From contig CACXCG010000036.1 of NCBI GenBank assembly GCA_902766125.1, forward strand, positions 1 to 36,599: a DNA stretch of 36,599 nt, in the 5' to 3' direction. The notes under the pieces were generated by a model that did no database searches, was not told where the DNA came from, and saw nothing but the letters and a program-made list of their open reading frames with translations. Position 1 is the first letter of the stretch. Each line of letters begins with the position of its first letter. Of the stretch, positions 24,716 to 33,417 are shown in pieces. A program made the translations under genes and the position numbers. Source of the stretch: an uncultured Spirochaetaceae bacterium. GTDB lineage: Bacteria; Spirochaetota; Spirochaetia; Treponematales; Treponemataceae.

Positions 24716-25501
24716 CTAAAACTGTGCAACAAACCATTTGTAGATTGCTTCGAGTCTGCCACGGAAAGAATCATTCATCTTGTTTTCGATGATAGACAGT
24801 GCAGGAAACTTTGCCTGAACCAGCATGTACACAACAAAACTGTCACCGCAGTCAGTTATAACAAGACTGATACGCAGGTTGTTTGTGTCTACGGCTTTTA
24901 TAAAACCAATATACACAGGACTTACGTTTATAAAACCAGCGCTTGTTTCTTTACTGCTCTGATGATAGTTAAGCTGATAATTTGTTTTTCCGAATGAACA
25001 GTCGTTCTGCATACAGTACATTACTTTGCCTTCCGCACTGCCTTCTGTGTCATCGGGAACACGAGTCCGGTCATTTGGCCCTGCAATACAGTAACATTCT
25101 TTGTACAGAACTTTTGTTTTTTTGTCGGAATACGAATAATATTCCATTCCTTCCATTTTGCTTACGGAACGGATTATTTTTGAAACAAAATCTATATCCA
25201 TTTTTGAAACATTACCGTCTCCCAGTTCTGCTTTTTTGAGCAGATAGAGATTTTCCATGATGAATACAGGTCTCTCTTCGTCTTCCGGCCAGAAAGCCGC
25301 TGCCTGTTCTGCAAGCGGCGTTTTCGGTGCAAGCTTAATGGTACTGTCACCTCTTTTGTAATACTGATGCTGAACAACACCCTGTTCTTTCAGTTCTTCT
25401 ATTACTTCTGGACTTACGATTTCTTCAACCGTAAAAGCAGAAAGAGAAGACATACACAGAGCACATACCATACAGGTAAACAGTTTAAGCAGTTTTTTCA
25501 T
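24716..25501 (-). CDS. Secreted protein of unknown function
   Basis: This 261-residue protein has a clear signal peptide: MKKLLKLFTCMVCALCMSS followed by LSA, with cleavage likely near residue 22. The mature part has four to five cysteines in the middle (YKECYCIAG, MYCMQNDCSFG) that could form disulfides, and a beta-rich C-terminal half ending in YKWFVAQF. It may belong to a treponemal DUF family, but I cannot name it with confidence. A TAGGAG ribosome-binding site precedes the ATG. It sits between jag and the immunophilin lipoprotein with 22-24 bp spacing on each side, so it is co-expressed with membrane-protein biogenesis genes and a periplasmic foldase, which suggests an envelope role. Confidence 0.75.
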   Translation of the reverse strand: MKKLLKLFTCMVCALCMSSLSAFTVEEIVSPEVIEELKEQGVVQHQYYKRGDSTIKLAPKTPLAEQAAAFWPEDEERPVFIMENLYLLKKAELGDGNVSKMDIDFVSKIIRSVSKMEGMEYYSYSDKKTKVLYKECYCIAGPNDRTRVPDDTEGSAEGKVMYCMQNDCSFGKTNYQLNYHQSSKETSAGFINVSPVYIGFIKAVDTNNLRISLVITDCGDSFVVYMLVQAKFPALSIIENKMNDSFRGRLEAIYKWFVAQF

Positions 25502-25523
25502 TCTTCACTCCTAAGAAGATGAA

Positions 25524-26240
25524 TTAGCGCACGCCCTTGTAAATAACGCGCACCTGCTTATATAAACCATCACCTTCGCTTTTGGTTTCAACATCAGGGA
25601 TATCATTTAATGTGGTGTGAATCAGTCTGCGTTCAAACGGATTCATGGGTTCCAGAAGAACCGAGTTACGGGTTGCACGAACTTTATCTGCTGTTACGTA
25701 GGCAAGACGAACCAGGCTTTCTTCGCGGCGGATACGGTAATTTTCACTGTCAAGAATTACACGCACATCTTCGCGTCCCAGGTGTCCTGCATATACGTTT
25801 GCAAGCAGCTGCATTGCATCCAGATTTTTTCCTTTGCGTCCAATCAGGATAGAAGAACTTGAACTGGTAAGTTTAAGACCAATCTTTTTATCTTCGCGGA
25901 ACATAACTTCAACGGTAACTTCGTAGCCCATTTTTTCAATCATGATTCCTACAAAGTCCATCAGCTTCTGTTCAAATTCGTCCTGAGCAAGCGGATTTGC
26001 AACAATTTTAGGATTGTTTCTGCGGGTTGTTGCGTTGGGTACAGAACCGTCAAATTCAGATGCAACATGATCAGCAGAATCTACTGTGTGTACGCGGATT
26101 CTGACATATCCGTTTTTAAAGAGTGATTTTTTCTGAGACTCAAGAATTTCAACATCAAACTGATCTTTTTCAAGACCCAGTTCTGCTGCTGCTTTTTCGA
26201 TAGCCTCTTTTTCTGTCTTTGCTTCGTACTCGTAAACCAT
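25524..26240 (-). CDS. jag: RNA-binding protein Jag (KhpB; Jag-N, KH, R3H domains)
   Basis: This 238-residue protein has an N-terminal Jag-N domain (VYEYEAKTEKEAIEKAAAEL, LFKNGYVRIRV), a KH domain with the GXXG loop in SSSILIGRKGKNLDAMQLL, and an R3H domain with LEPMNPFERRLIHTTLNDI. Jag binds RNA and in Gram-positive bacteria works with KhpA in cell elongation and division; the spirochaete role is not known. The ATG at 26240 has GGGAGG 6-7 nt upstream; an earlier TTG in frame overlaps that ribosome-binding site and is rejected. It lies directly downstream of yidC (18 bp), the usual arrangement. Confidence 0.94.
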   Translation of the reverse strand: MVYEYEAKTEKEAIEKAAAELGLEKDQFDVEILESQKKSLFKNGYVRIRVHTVDSADHVASEFDGSVPNATTRRNNPKIVANPLAQDEFEQKLMDFVGIMIEKMGYEVTVEVMFREDKKIGLKLTSSSSSILIGRKGKNLDAMQLLANVYAGHLGREDVRVILDSENYRIRREESLVRLAYVTADKVRATRNSVLLEPMNPFERRLIHTTLNDIPDVETKSEGDGLYKQVRVIYKGVR

Positions 26241-26258
26241 ATCTATACCTCCCAAAAA

Positions 26259-28088
26259 TCAGCGTGTTTTCTTTTTGCCAGATTTGAACTTTTCGTCGTA
26301 AATATTCACCGGCTTTTTGTTTTTAGCAAGTTCCTGTCTTTGCTTTTTAGTGATTTTGTTTATAACCACCTGCTGTCCCATCTGCAGAATGTTGCTGACA
26401 GTCCAGTACAAAATCAAACCACTTGCTACGTTATACAGGATGAAGAAGAACATAATGGGCATTCCGTACATAAGAAGTGCCATCTGTGTCTTGCTCTGTC
26501 CGCCGCCTGCACCACCATACTGTGTAATCATACCGTTAAACAGCTGAGATATTGTGTAAACAAACGGAAGAATACGCAGTGTATTCTGTGTGAATCCTGA
26601 AATAAGCGGAATCTGTTTTTCCCAAGTCCAGATGCTGTCTCCTACTGAAAGGTCATCTATCCAGCCTTTGATAAAACTTGCACCGCGGAACTCGAAGTAG
26701 TTGTTGAACACATTGTACATTGCAAACAGAATAATCATCTGCAGAACGATGGGTAAACATCCGCTTGCAGGATTATATCCAACTTGCTTGTACAGCTTTG
26801 CACTTTCTTCATTCATTTTCTGAGGATTATCTTTATACTTTTCCTGCAGAGCCTGCATCTGAGGCTGAAGTTCCTGCATCTTAAGCGTACCAAGAGCACT
26901 CTTTCTGTTAAGCGGGAACAAAATGATTTTAAGAATAACTGTCAGGATGATAATAGAAATACCCCAATTGTGAACCAGTTTGTAAATCATTTCCATTGCC
27001 CACTTGAGCACTTTTTCTATGGGTGACAAAAAGCCGCTTGTCTGCAATGCCTGATTGAGTTTTGCGTTGTACAAATCCCAACCGTTTGTATCGCGGGAAT
27101 TGTATTTTACCAGTTCAGTCTCATTTCTCGGACCGATATAAATGTAATACGAATCTGTTGACTGTGCTTTTTCAATTGCATTGCGGGTCAGCATAACCTG
27201 TGCATTTGTGTAATCGTTTGAACTTTCTGTTACACAGCGGACACTGTCTTTCATAACAGATGCATCTTCAGGTTTAACCAGAATAGTAAAGTATTTTCCT
27301 GCCACACCTGCCCAGTCATAGTATTTGTTAAAGTAGCGATCAGATATTGGTTTCTTTGTTTTTTTGTTTTTACTTGCGTTATATGCAATATACTGTCTTA
27401 CTTCATATCTATCTTTCGGATTGTAATGAGGTCCAATCTGAGGAGATGTACGCAGCGTATACGAAGCACCGTCTACATTAAGACCAGAGGTTCCATCCTG
27501 ACCATTAACCGTAATATCAAGACGGAACATGTATTCATCCGGCTTAAAGGTATATAATTTACCCAGCACGAACTTCTGTACATTTCCTGAGCCGTCTGTA
27601 TATTCGTAGTTTTTATAGAATCCGATTGTGTAGTCGTCGATTTTTTTTACATTGAATACATCGTTAAGAATATCTGCATTTGCATCTCCTAACGAAACAG
27701 AAAAAGCGCGGTTAAGCGGAGTAATGTTATCTGCCATCTGAACACCGCTGTTTGTATCTTTGTCCAAGTGTTCAAGCAGTTTATAACTGATTATATCACC
27801 ACCGCGGTTTGTAAACGTTACCTGCACTTTGTTTGTTGTAATGGTAAAGTTTTCTTCACTTACGGTAACAGGTACTTCTTCACCCTCTTGTTCAGATGTT
27901 TCTTCTGCTGCAATCAGCTGGCGGCTTTCAAGCTGCTGCTGACGAGCTTCTTCTTCTTTCTGCTGCACTAATGCTTTTTCTTCGGCTTTTGCCTGCTGAC
28001 GCGGAATAATTACTTTTATTTCAACAACAGCAGAAACAACAACCACTAAGAATGACAGAACGATTGCCCAAACAGTGTTTTTATCCAT
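26259..28088 (-). CDS. yidC: Membrane protein insertase YidC
   Basis: This 609-residue protein inserts and folds inner-membrane proteins, alone or with SecYEG. It has an N-terminal membrane helix ([20 protein letters not shown]), a Glu/Gln-rich linker, a large periplasmic beta-supersandwich domain (about residues 75-355, with [20 protein letters not shown]) and the five-helix core: [20 protein letters not shown] with the conserved substrate-contact arginine after it ([19 protein letters not shown]), [19 protein letters not shown] and later helices. The basic C-terminal tail can contact ribosomes. This is the long Gram-negative form. An AGAGGA ribosome-binding site precedes the ATG. Its 5' end overlaps yidD by 43 bp. 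Confidence 0.97.
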   Translation of the reverse strand: MDKNTVWAIVLSFLVVVVSAVVEIKVIIPRQQAKAEEKALVQQKEEEARQQQLESRQLIAAEETSEQEGEEVPVTVSEENFTITTNKVQVTFTNRGGDIISYKLLEHLDKDTNSGVQMADNITPLNRAFSVSLGDANADILNDVFNVKKIDDYTIGFYKNYEYTDGSGNVQKFVLGKLYTFKPDEYMFRLDITVNGQDGTSGLNVDGASYTLRTSPQIGPHYNPKDRYEVRQYIAYNASKNKKTKKPISDRYFNKYYDWAGVAGKYFTILVKPEDASVMKDSVRCVTESSNDYTNAQVMLTRNAIEKAQSTDSYYIYIGPRNETELVKYNSRDTNGWDLYNAKLNQALQTSGFLSPIEKVLKWAMEMIYKLVHNWGISIIILTVILKIILFPLNRKSALGTLKMQELQPQMQALQEKYKDNPQKMNEESAKLYKQVGYNPASGCLPIVLQMIILFAMYNVFNNYFEFRGASFIKGWIDDLSVGDSIWTWEKQIPLISGFTQNTLRILPFVYTISQLFNGMITQYGGAGGGQSKTQMALLMYGMPIMFFFILYNVASGLILYWTVSNILQMGQQVVINKITKKQRQELAKNKKPVNIYDEKFKSGKKKTR

Positions 28089-28372
28089 GGCAAATTCCTC
28101 TTTTCGGTTTTTGTTTGTTTACATTCGGGTACCGGATCATAACCACCTTCATGATAGGGATTACAACGCAGTATTCTTCTGATTGTTAGAAAAGAACCCT
28201 TACACGCCCCATGTATACGGATAGCGTCAAGCGCGTACTGTGAGCAGGTAGGTGTATACCTGCAGCACGCTGGAAACAGCGGAGAGACAAATACTTGATA
28301 AAATCGTATCACGGAACTAAGCAGTTTTGAAAAAAACGAATTCAGTCCTGTAATAAACCAGCCTTTTGGCAT
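28046..28372 (-). CDS. yidD: Membrane protein insertion efficiency factor YidD
   Basis: This 108-residue protein is a short amphipathic membrane-associated factor that assists YidC-dependent insertion. The family signature is clear: [55 protein letters not shown], with the conserved cysteines. A 25-residue basic tail extends past the usual end. It has no ribosome-binding site of its own and overlaps rnpA upstream by 31 bp and yidC downstream by 43 bp, so its translation probably depends on coupling. Confidence 0.93.
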   Translation of the reverse strand: MPKGWFITGLNSFFSKLLSSVIRFYQVFVSPLFPACCRYTPTCSQYALDAIRIHGACKGSFLTIRRILRCNPYHEGGYDPVPECKQTKTEKRNLPWIKTLFGQSFCHS

Positions 28373-28704
28373 AATGTCTTAAATTGTTCGCACCGCGAGT
28401 GGAACGAGTCATTTCCGGGGTATACTAAAAGCAGCATATCGTAACCGGTGTTCAGGTGCGTTTTAAAAAAACGATATGTTTCACGGCTGTAACGCTTGGA
28501 CTTGTTGCGCTCCACAGCGTTACCATAACCGCGGGGAAGAGGAAATCCGATTCGATTTATGTTTCGGTCATTCAGCATATAGAAGAGCTTGGCTCCGGCA
28601 ATGCTGACTCTCTTCCCTGTCTTAAAAAGTTTCTGGAAGTCTTCAGGACGCTTTATGTGTTCACTACGGGTAAAGCGCCCTTTTTTTAGCAAGTCTGTCT
28701 CCAT
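28342..28704 (-). CDS. rnpA: Ribonuclease P protein component
   Basis: This 120-residue basic protein is the protein subunit of RNase P, which matures the 5' end of tRNAs with the RNA subunit (not in this window). The RNR motif region reads [19 protein letters not shown] and the N-terminal [20 protein letters not shown] matches the usual start. The ATG at 28704 directly follows AAGGG with no spacing, whereas a TTG at 28692 lies 6 nt after GGAG and begins at (M)LKKGRF, the more canonical N terminus. The shorter 116-residue form may be the real one. It starts 10 bp after the rpmH stop. Confidence 0.93.
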   Translation of the reverse strand: METDLLKKGRFTRSEHIKRPEDFQKLFKTGKRVSIAGAKLFYMLNDRNINRIGFPLPRGYGNAVERNKSKRYSRETYRFFKTHLNTGYDMLLLVYPGNDSFHSRCEQFKTLCQKAGLLQD

Positions 28705-28714
28705 CCCTTAAGAA

Positions 28715-28900
28715 TTACATCTTTGCTGTCTGATTCTTTCCATTCTGGTACGGTTTCTTTTCGTCAGAAACAGTCAGCTTCCAACGACCCTTTGCACGAC
28801 GGCGAGAAAGAACCAAACGTCCACCGCGTGTCTTCATGCGTGCACGGAAACCGAATTTTCTATTGCGCTTTACTTTACTTGGTTGATATGTGCGTAACAT
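28715..28900 (-). CDS. rpmH: 50S ribosomal protein L34
   Basis: This 61-residue protein is ribosomal protein L34: [20 protein letters not shown] followed by [19 protein letters not shown] is the nearly invariant L34 sequence. It is longer than the usual 44-52 residues, with a C-terminal extension ([16 protein letters not shown]) that I would expect to protrude from the ribosome or be disordered. AAGGAG lies 9 nt before the ATG. It leads the rpmH-rnpA-yidD-yidC-jag operon and has its own promoter inside the end of dciA. Confidence 0.97.
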   Translation of the reverse strand: MLRTYQPSKVKRNRKFGFRARMKTRGGRLVLSRRRAKGRWKLTVSDEKKPYQNGKNQTAKM

Positions 28901-28939
28901 AATGAACGACTCCTTATATGAAAATCTTGAATGTAGTAG

Positions 28940-28958
28940 TTAGTGATATTATCACTAA
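28940..28958. promoter_or_regulatory. 19-bp palindrome over the rpmH -10 region
   Basis: TTAGTGATA, one central base, TATCACTAA: perfect 9-bp arms with a single-base centre. It covers the -10 hexamer of the predicted rpmH promoter, the bases to its transcription start, and the stop codon of dciA. There is no T-run, so it is unlikely to be a terminator. It has the form of an operator for a dimeric regulator. Confidence 0.55.
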
Positions 28959-28975
28959 TTTTCCTTCTTGGTCAA
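28948..28975 (-). promoter_or_regulatory. rpmH operon promoter
   Basis: On the minus strand TTGACC (28975-28970), a 16-bp spacer and GATAAT (28953-28948). Transcription would begin near 28941, giving a leader of about 40 nt with an AAGGAG ribosome-binding site. The promoter lies within the last codons of dciA. Confidence 0.7.
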
Positions 28976-29491
28976 CATGTTTTTGCTCATATTTTCAAAG
29001 ATTTGCTCCAGTTCAGGCGGAAGTTTTCCCTTTTTTTCTGAATTCTGGTCGTTTTTCATGTATTTCTGGCTTATTTTGCTCTGTTCTTCAAGATTCTGTT
29101 CCATTTTTTTCATGGCTTCTTCTTTGCTTTTTTCGCTGTTCTGCCCATGATCAAACATAAAAGAACTGCCTGCCAGCTTAAAGACGATGTTTCTTATTTC
29201 CATCTGAGGCAGCTGCATCTGCAGTCCCTTTACAATGTAATCTTTATAAAACTGTAATTTCTGTATCCATCCGGGATGGTCTGATTCAACCATAATGATT
29301 CCGTTTTTTATGTCTACAATCCGGCTGTGGTCATACAGATTATTTCCTTCATTGGGATTACTGCTTTTGATACTGCATACTGTTTTTTTCCAGGCATTAA
29401 ACGTTTCGTTAGCATTTTCAATGTCCTGCACACTAATATTTGAGAACGTTGAGTTTATTAATTGAGAAATAGATTTAAATTCATCATTCAT
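28955..29491 (-). CDS. dciA: DciA-like DUF721 protein (putative helicase-loading factor)
   Basis: This 178-residue protein matches the DUF721/DciA family in position and layout. The core is an alpha/beta KH-like fold (ETFNAWKKTVC, NGIIMVESDHPGWIQKLQFY and MEIRNIVFKLAGSS), followed by a charged, disordered C-terminal tail with many Lys/Glu (QNSEKSKEEAMKKMEQNLEE). DciA is the widespread ancestral factor that helps load the replicative helicase in bacteria without DnaC or DnaI. The start at 29491 overlaps the recF stop by 8 bp, so it is coupled to recF; an upstream in-frame start lies deeper in recF and is less likely. Confidence 0.8.
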   Translation of the reverse strand: MNDEFKSISQLINSTFSNISVQDIENANETFNAWKKTVCSIKSSNPNEGNNLYDHSRIVDIKNGIIMVESDHPGWIQKLQFYKDYIVKGLQMQLPQMEIRNIVFKLAGSSFMFDHGQNSEKSKEEAMKKMEQNLEEQSKISQKYMKNDQNSEKKGKLPPELEQIFENMSKNMLTKKEN

Positions 29492-30614
29492 TCTTTTCGC
29501 TCCAGACACCATCTTTTATCTGATAAACACGCGTGTCAAATCTCTTGTACCGTTCGTAAGGCTCTCCGGGAAGGAACGTACAGAAAAGCTGTTCATACTC
29601 AGGAAGTAATTCTGTTATCCGCTGTCTTTTATCCGGATCCAGTTCAAGCATGACATCATCCATCAGAAGAATTGGTTTTCTTTTAGTTACCTGAGTATAA
29701 TATACTGCCTGCGCCGTACGCAGAATAAGTGCAATCAGGCGGCGCTGTCCTGTAGAAGCTGTAGGAACAAACTGTTCTTTGTCTTTTATAAAAATTATTT
29801 TATCACGATGCGGACCACTCATAGTTGTCTGCATGATTTTTTCTGCTTCTCTTTTTGATTTAAGATGTGCCATTACTTCATCAACATCAGGAATGGTTTT
29901 GTCTCCGTACGAAACATATTCACTTTCTGAAAAATTTTTTTTCTTCCAGGAAGGAATGTATTCTATCATCACATCGGAAATACCCGTTACCTGTTCATAC
30001 AGTTTTCCAAACAACTGATTAAACTGAAATACCGCATTCTTTCTTTTTTTCTGAATTTCAAGGCCATTCATTACCAGCTGAATATCATACGTTTCCAAAA
30101 GCTGATACTTCTGTTCCTTAAGACAGATATTTCTATTCTTCAGTATTTTTTTATAACGTCTCATTACGTCGATATACAAAACATCATACATACTCAGACT
30201 TTGATCAATAAAAAAGCGGCGCCGTTCCGGTTCACCGATTGCAAAATCCAAATCATCATGATTGTATAACACACAGGGCATTGTATTTACTAATTCTTTT
30301 CTGTCATGAAGAATTTTTCCATCACGCTCTATTTTCTTTTTTCCATTTTCACTAGAAAATGCTGTTGTATGAGTAGTTCCGTTTTCTTCACGATACAGAG
30401 AACGCAACCCCATAATGTTTTCGCCTTTTTTTATTATTTCAGAATCAGTGTGAGTTCTAAAAGAAGCACCATAAGATGCATAATACAATGCTTCAAGTAA
30501 ATTACTTTTTCCCTGACCATTCTGACCAGTAAAAAACACTTCCTTTGACGACAAATCAATGGAAGTGTTTGCGAGATTTCTGAAGTTGTAAGGTGTTACA
30601 GATAAAAACGGCAC
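29484..30614 (-). CDS. recF: DNA replication and repair protein RecF
   Basis: This 376-residue SMC-like ATPase acts with RecO and RecR to load RecA at gaps. It has FTGQNGQGKSNLLEALYYAS (Walker A), TMSGPHRDKI, TASTGQRRLIALILR (the ABC signature region) and PILLMDDVMLELDPDKR (Walker B and D-loop). Length is typical (360-380). The start is GTG, 9 bp after the dnaN stop, with only a weak ribosome-binding site, so it depends on transcription from dnaN. Confidence 0.96.
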   Translation of the reverse strand: MPFLSVTPYNFRNLANTSIDLSSKEVFFTGQNGQGKSNLLEALYYASYGASFRTHTDSEIIKKGENIMGLRSLYREENGTTHTTAFSSENGKKKIERDGKILHDRKELVNTMPCVLYNHDDLDFAIGEPERRRFFIDQSLSMYDVLYIDVMRRYKKILKNRNICLKEQKYQLLETYDIQLVMNGLEIQKKRKNAVFQFNQLFGKLYEQVTGISDVMIEYIPSWKKKNFSESEYVSYGDKTIPDVDEVMAHLKSKREAEKIMQTTMSGPHRDKIIFIKDKEQFVPTASTGQRRLIALILRTAQAVYYTQVTKRKPILLMDDVMLELDPDKRQRITELLPEYEQLFCTFLPGEPYERYKRFDTRVYQIKDGVWSEKNE

Positions 30615-30623
30615 TCTCTTACG

Positions 30624-31748
30624 CTATTCTTTTTGCATAGGCATAATGATGTGGAAGTAGTCTGCTGCAGGTTCCGGTCTCATTGTTACCGCTTTCATTT
30701 CTTCTGTAAATTCAAATGTAATGCGGTCGCCCTGAATAACACGCAGTGGTTCATCAACATAGCGATAGTTAAGAGCTAACGTATATGAATGACCTACATA
30801 TTCACAGGGAATATCTTCATCTGCACTTCCCATATCAGAAGCCTGAGATGCAACTTTTAAAACTCCGTCGCTTACGGTAAAGTACAAACGTCCAGCATTT
30901 TTATCAACCATCAGAGAAACACGTTTTAATGCACCAGCAAGATCTTCTTTGTTAACCTGGAAGCTGTGTTCCTGTTTAGCAGGAATAACACGTTCGTAGT
31001 TGGGAAACTGTCCTTCAAGAAGAACTGAACCAAATTTATAATTTCCAAAGCGGAAGAAAATCATTTTTTCTACGATTGCAATAGAAATGTTTCCTTCAAG
31101 CGGCGAATGTTTAAGAATAGTTTTGAGAATTTTCGGATGTACAATTGCTGCAGGAAAATCACTTACTCCGCTCAAAAGATTTTTTGATGAAAAGCTTAAG
31201 CGTTTACCGTCAGTTGCAACCATTACCAGATTGTCACCTTTCTTTTCAATAAAGACACCGTTCATAAAGTAACGTGTTTCATCTTCACTTACAGCAAAAG
31301 AAGTCTGACTTATCATTTCTTTAATGTCTTTAGAAGGAACATCAAAGTAAGGAACATTTTCTGCAGAATCAAAGTCAGGGAATTTTTCCTGAGACATACT
31401 TTTCATCTTAAACTTTACTTTTTTTGCAACCGGTTTAATCAGAACAGTAATTCCAGCATCGTCTCCTTCAGAAGCAGACTGATCGAATTCGATTTCTCCA
31501 TCAGGAATAGAATTCAAAATGCTCATGAATTTATCACAATAAACAGTAGTAGATCCTTCTTCTTCAATTTGAACAGGAATCTGTGTTTCAAAGTTTACCT
31601 TTATGTCGGTTGCTTTTATAGTCAGTGAATTGTTCTGAGCAGAAAGCAAAACGTTAGAAAGAATTGAACCTACATTTTTTGTTGAGATGATTTCCTGAGC
31701 AATTCCAATCTCTTTGATCATCGTGTCACGGTCAAACGTAAACTTCAT
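30624..31748 (-). CDS. dnaN: DNA polymerase III beta subunit (sliding clamp)
   Basis: This 374-residue protein is the ring-shaped processivity clamp. It has three similar domains; recognisable segments are MKFTFDRDTMIKEIGIAQEI at the start, LVMVATDGKRLSFSS in domain 2, and a C-terminal ADYFHIIMPMQ that gives the usual M-P-M/L-R-like end here as MPMQKE. AAGGAG lies 7 nt before the ATG. It begins immediately left of the origin, and the AT-rich unwinding stretch forms its upstream region, so replication initiation and dnaN transcription may interfere. Confidence 0.97.
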   Translation of the reverse strand: MKFTFDRDTMIKEIGIAQEIISTKNVGSILSNVLLSAQNNSLTIKATDIKVNFETQIPVQIEEEGSTTVYCDKFMSILNSIPDGEIEFDQSASEGDDAGITVLIKPVAKKVKFKMKSMSQEKFPDFDSAENVPYFDVPSKDIKEMISQTSFAVSEDETRYFMNGVFIEKKGDNLVMVATDGKRLSFSSKNLLSGVSDFPAAIVHPKILKTILKHSPLEGNISIAIVEKMIFFRFGNYKFGSVLLEGQFPNYERVIPAKQEHSFQVNKEDLAGALKRVSLMVDKNAGRLYFTVSDGVLKVASQASDMGSADEDIPCEYVGHSYTLALNYRYVDEPLRVIQGDRITFEFTEEMKAVTMRPEPAADYFHIIMPMQKE

Positions 31749-31778
31749 ACAGTTTCTCCTTACATTCTTTTATGACCC

Positions 31779-31807
31779 TTATATATATTAAATTTTTAAA
31801 TTTAATA
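31779..31807. other. AT-only DNA unwinding element
   Basis: Twenty-nine consecutive A/T bases. Inside, ATTAAATTT (31787-31795) and AAATTTAAT (31798-31806) are perfect inverted arms around TT. It adjoins the DnaA-trio, where strand opening is expected to begin. Confidence 0.75.
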
Positions 31808-31820
31808 GTAGTAGTAATAA
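31803..31820 (-). promoter_or_regulatory. DnaA-trio element
   Basis: The plus strand reads TAA TAG TAG TAG TAA TAA, i.e. six consecutive triplets of the 3'-[G/A]AT-5' type. A GGGC block (31821-31824) separates it from DnaA boxes on the right. This is the known basal unwinding arrangement, in which DnaA at the boxes extends along single-stranded trios. Confidence 0.75.
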
Positions 31821-31824
31821 GGGC

Positions 31825-31841
31825 TGTGAATTTGTGGAAAA
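31825..31841 (-). promoter_or_regulatory. Paired DnaA boxes next to the trio
   Basis: On the minus strand TTTTCCACA (31841-31833) is followed, overlapping by one base, by a weaker AAATTCACA (31833-31825). The first differs from TTATCCACA at one position. Confidence 0.7.
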
Positions 31842-31906
31842 CCCTCTTAATTGATTAAAGTAAAACAAATTGCAAACTGAATAACTACGGTATTTGAGTT
31901 CACAGT

Positions 31907-31953
31907 TTTTCCACTTTTACCAGAAAAGTAAACTTTTCCACTGTTTATGCACA
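31907..31953 (+). promoter_or_regulatory. Cluster of three DnaA-box-like sites
   Basis: TTTTCCACT (31907-31915), TTTTCCACT (31934-31942) and TTATGCACA (31945-31953, eight of nine to consensus). All point opposite to the paired boxes by the trio. Confidence 0.6.
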
Positions 31954-31981
31954 CCATTGTATCATATTGTATACATGTTGT

Positions 31982-33409
31982 CTATTTTTTATAGTCTTTT
32001 ATCTCACGGATAAGAGATTCAATTGTACTGTTGAGGGAAGAGTCTGTTTTACGCTGTTCGTCGATTTTTTCGTAACTGTGCATGGCAGTCGTATGATCTC
32101 TTCCTCCAAATTCATTGCCTAAATCCGGGAATGAATATTCTGTAAGCTCGCGGGCAAGATAAATTGCTATCTGACGGGGAACAATAAACTGTTTGCTGCG
32201 TTTTTTGCTCTTTATATCACTTAAAGATATATTGTAGTGATCAGCAACAACTTTTTGTATGGATTCTATGGTAATTGCACCTGTTGTAGCCTGAGAAAAA
32301 GTGTCACGAAGCAAGTCTTTAGCAATATCAATACTCAGATCCTTGTTTATGAGGTCAGAATACCCAATCATTTTGTTAAGACACGATTCCAGATCACGAA
32401 CGTTTGTTTGTATGTTTTTTGCTATGTAATCTATTATTTCTTCGGGAATATGCTTGTTTAAGATAGAAAGTTTTTTCTGCAAAATAGCTTTACGGGTTTC
32501 GTAGTTTGGAGCTTTCATGTCTACTGACATACCGCGGGTAAAACGGTTACGCAGACGTTCATCTATGTGCTTTATATCAGTTATGGGACGGTCACAGGTA
32601 AAGACCATCTGTTTTTTGTTATTGAACAAAGATTCAAACGTATAGAACAGTTCTTCCTGCAGGCGTTCTGTTTTTTCAAGAAACTGAATGTCGTCAATTA
32701 AAAGGACATCGAGATTTCTGTATTTAGTCTTAAATTTTTCAATTGTTTTATTTTTTGGGTTTGTATCACGAATAGCAGAAGTAAATTCATTCATCAGGTT
32801 TTCCGTGCTGATGTAACAGATTTTTATGTCACCCTTTTTTTCTTTCCAGATGAAATTTCCGATTGCCTGCATCAGGTGAGTTTTACCTAATCCAACACCA
32901 CCATACAGCAAAAGAGGGTTATAGGTAACTCCAGGATTTTTTGAAATAGCCAGTGCAATATTATAAGCAAAGGCGTTGTTATCTCCGGAAACAAATGAAT
33001 CAAAAGTGTAGTCTTCATTCAGCTGAGGATGTTTTTTGAGTGTTTTTTCAGTATTTTCTGATGATGAATCATTATTGTAAGCATCTGCGGCTGATTTTTG
33101 GGAAGCAATAACACTTTCAAAAGGTTTATTGAGCGAAGAATCTGTTTTTTTTAAGATATATTTAATCTTTATTGACTGTCCGCTTATCTCGAGAATCTTT
33201 TCTTCAACACGTTTTACATTGCCGCGTTCAGTCATCTGGCTCCACATAAAGTCTGAGGGAACGGAAACAGTTATGGTTTCTTTTTCGTCTTCAACATATT
33301 CCATGTTGTACCACAGATTAAATTCTGTTTCCTGACCATTTTCCCTGTATTCTGCTTCAATTTGAGTCAGTGCTTCCTGCCAGATTGCCTTGTAATTCTG
33401 TTCGCTCAT
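31982..33409 (-). CDS. dnaA: Chromosomal replication initiator DnaA
   Basis: This 475-residue protein opens the origin. Domain I (about 1-90, with FNLWYNMEYV) is followed by a low-complexity domain II (about 95-130). Domain III is an AAA+ ATPase with Walker A GGVGLGKTH near residues 168-176, Walker B VLLIDDIQFLEKTERLQEE, and DERLRNRFTRGM (sensor and arginine finger region). Domain IV ends with the DnaA-box reader GGRDHTTAMHSYEKI. Length is normal. The ATG is 8 nt after a perfect TATAAT and lacks a ribosome-binding site, so the message is predicted leaderless; low or atypically controlled translation of the initiator may result. Confidence 0.98.
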   Translation of the reverse strand: MSEQNYKAIWQEALTQIEAEYRENGQETEFNLWYNMEYVEDEKETITVSVPSDFMWSQMTERGNVKRVEEKILEISGQSIKIKYILKKTDSSLNKPFESVIASQKSAADAYNNDSSSENTEKTLKKHPQLNEDYTFDSFVSGDNNAFAYNIALAISKNPGVTYNPLLLYGGVGLGKTHLMQAIGNFIWKEKKGDIKICYISTENLMNEFTSAIRDTNPKNKTIEKFKTKYRNLDVLLIDDIQFLEKTERLQEELFYTFESLFNNKKQMVFTCDRPITDIKHIDERLRNRFTRGMSVDMKAPNYETRKAILQKKLSILNKHIPEEIIDYIAKNIQTNVRDLESCLNKMIGYSDLINKDLSIDIAKDLLRDTFSQATTGAITIESIQKVVADHYNISLSDIKSKKRSKQFIVPRQIAIYLARELTEYSFPDLGNEFGGRDHTTAMHSYEKIDEQRKTDSSLNSTIESLIREIKDYKK

Positions 33410-33417
33410 AGTGGGTC

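Larger units (their letters stand above)
31749..31981. other. Chromosomal replication origin (oriC)
   Basis: The 233-bp gap between dnaN and dnaA has the parts of a bacterial origin. Read on the minus strand from dnaA toward dnaN: DnaA boxes, a short GC block, six DnaA-trio triplets, then a 29-nt run of only A and T (31779-31807) that contains a 20-bp inverted repeat (31787-31806). Further DnaA boxes lie at 31907-31953. A long non-coding gap in this position, between dnaA and dnaN in a co-directional cluster, is a common origin site. Confidence 0.82.

Noticed and set aside
28940..28958. Palindrome as terminator of dciA
   Set aside because: No T-run follows on the minus strand, and a -10 box sits inside it; an operator fits better.
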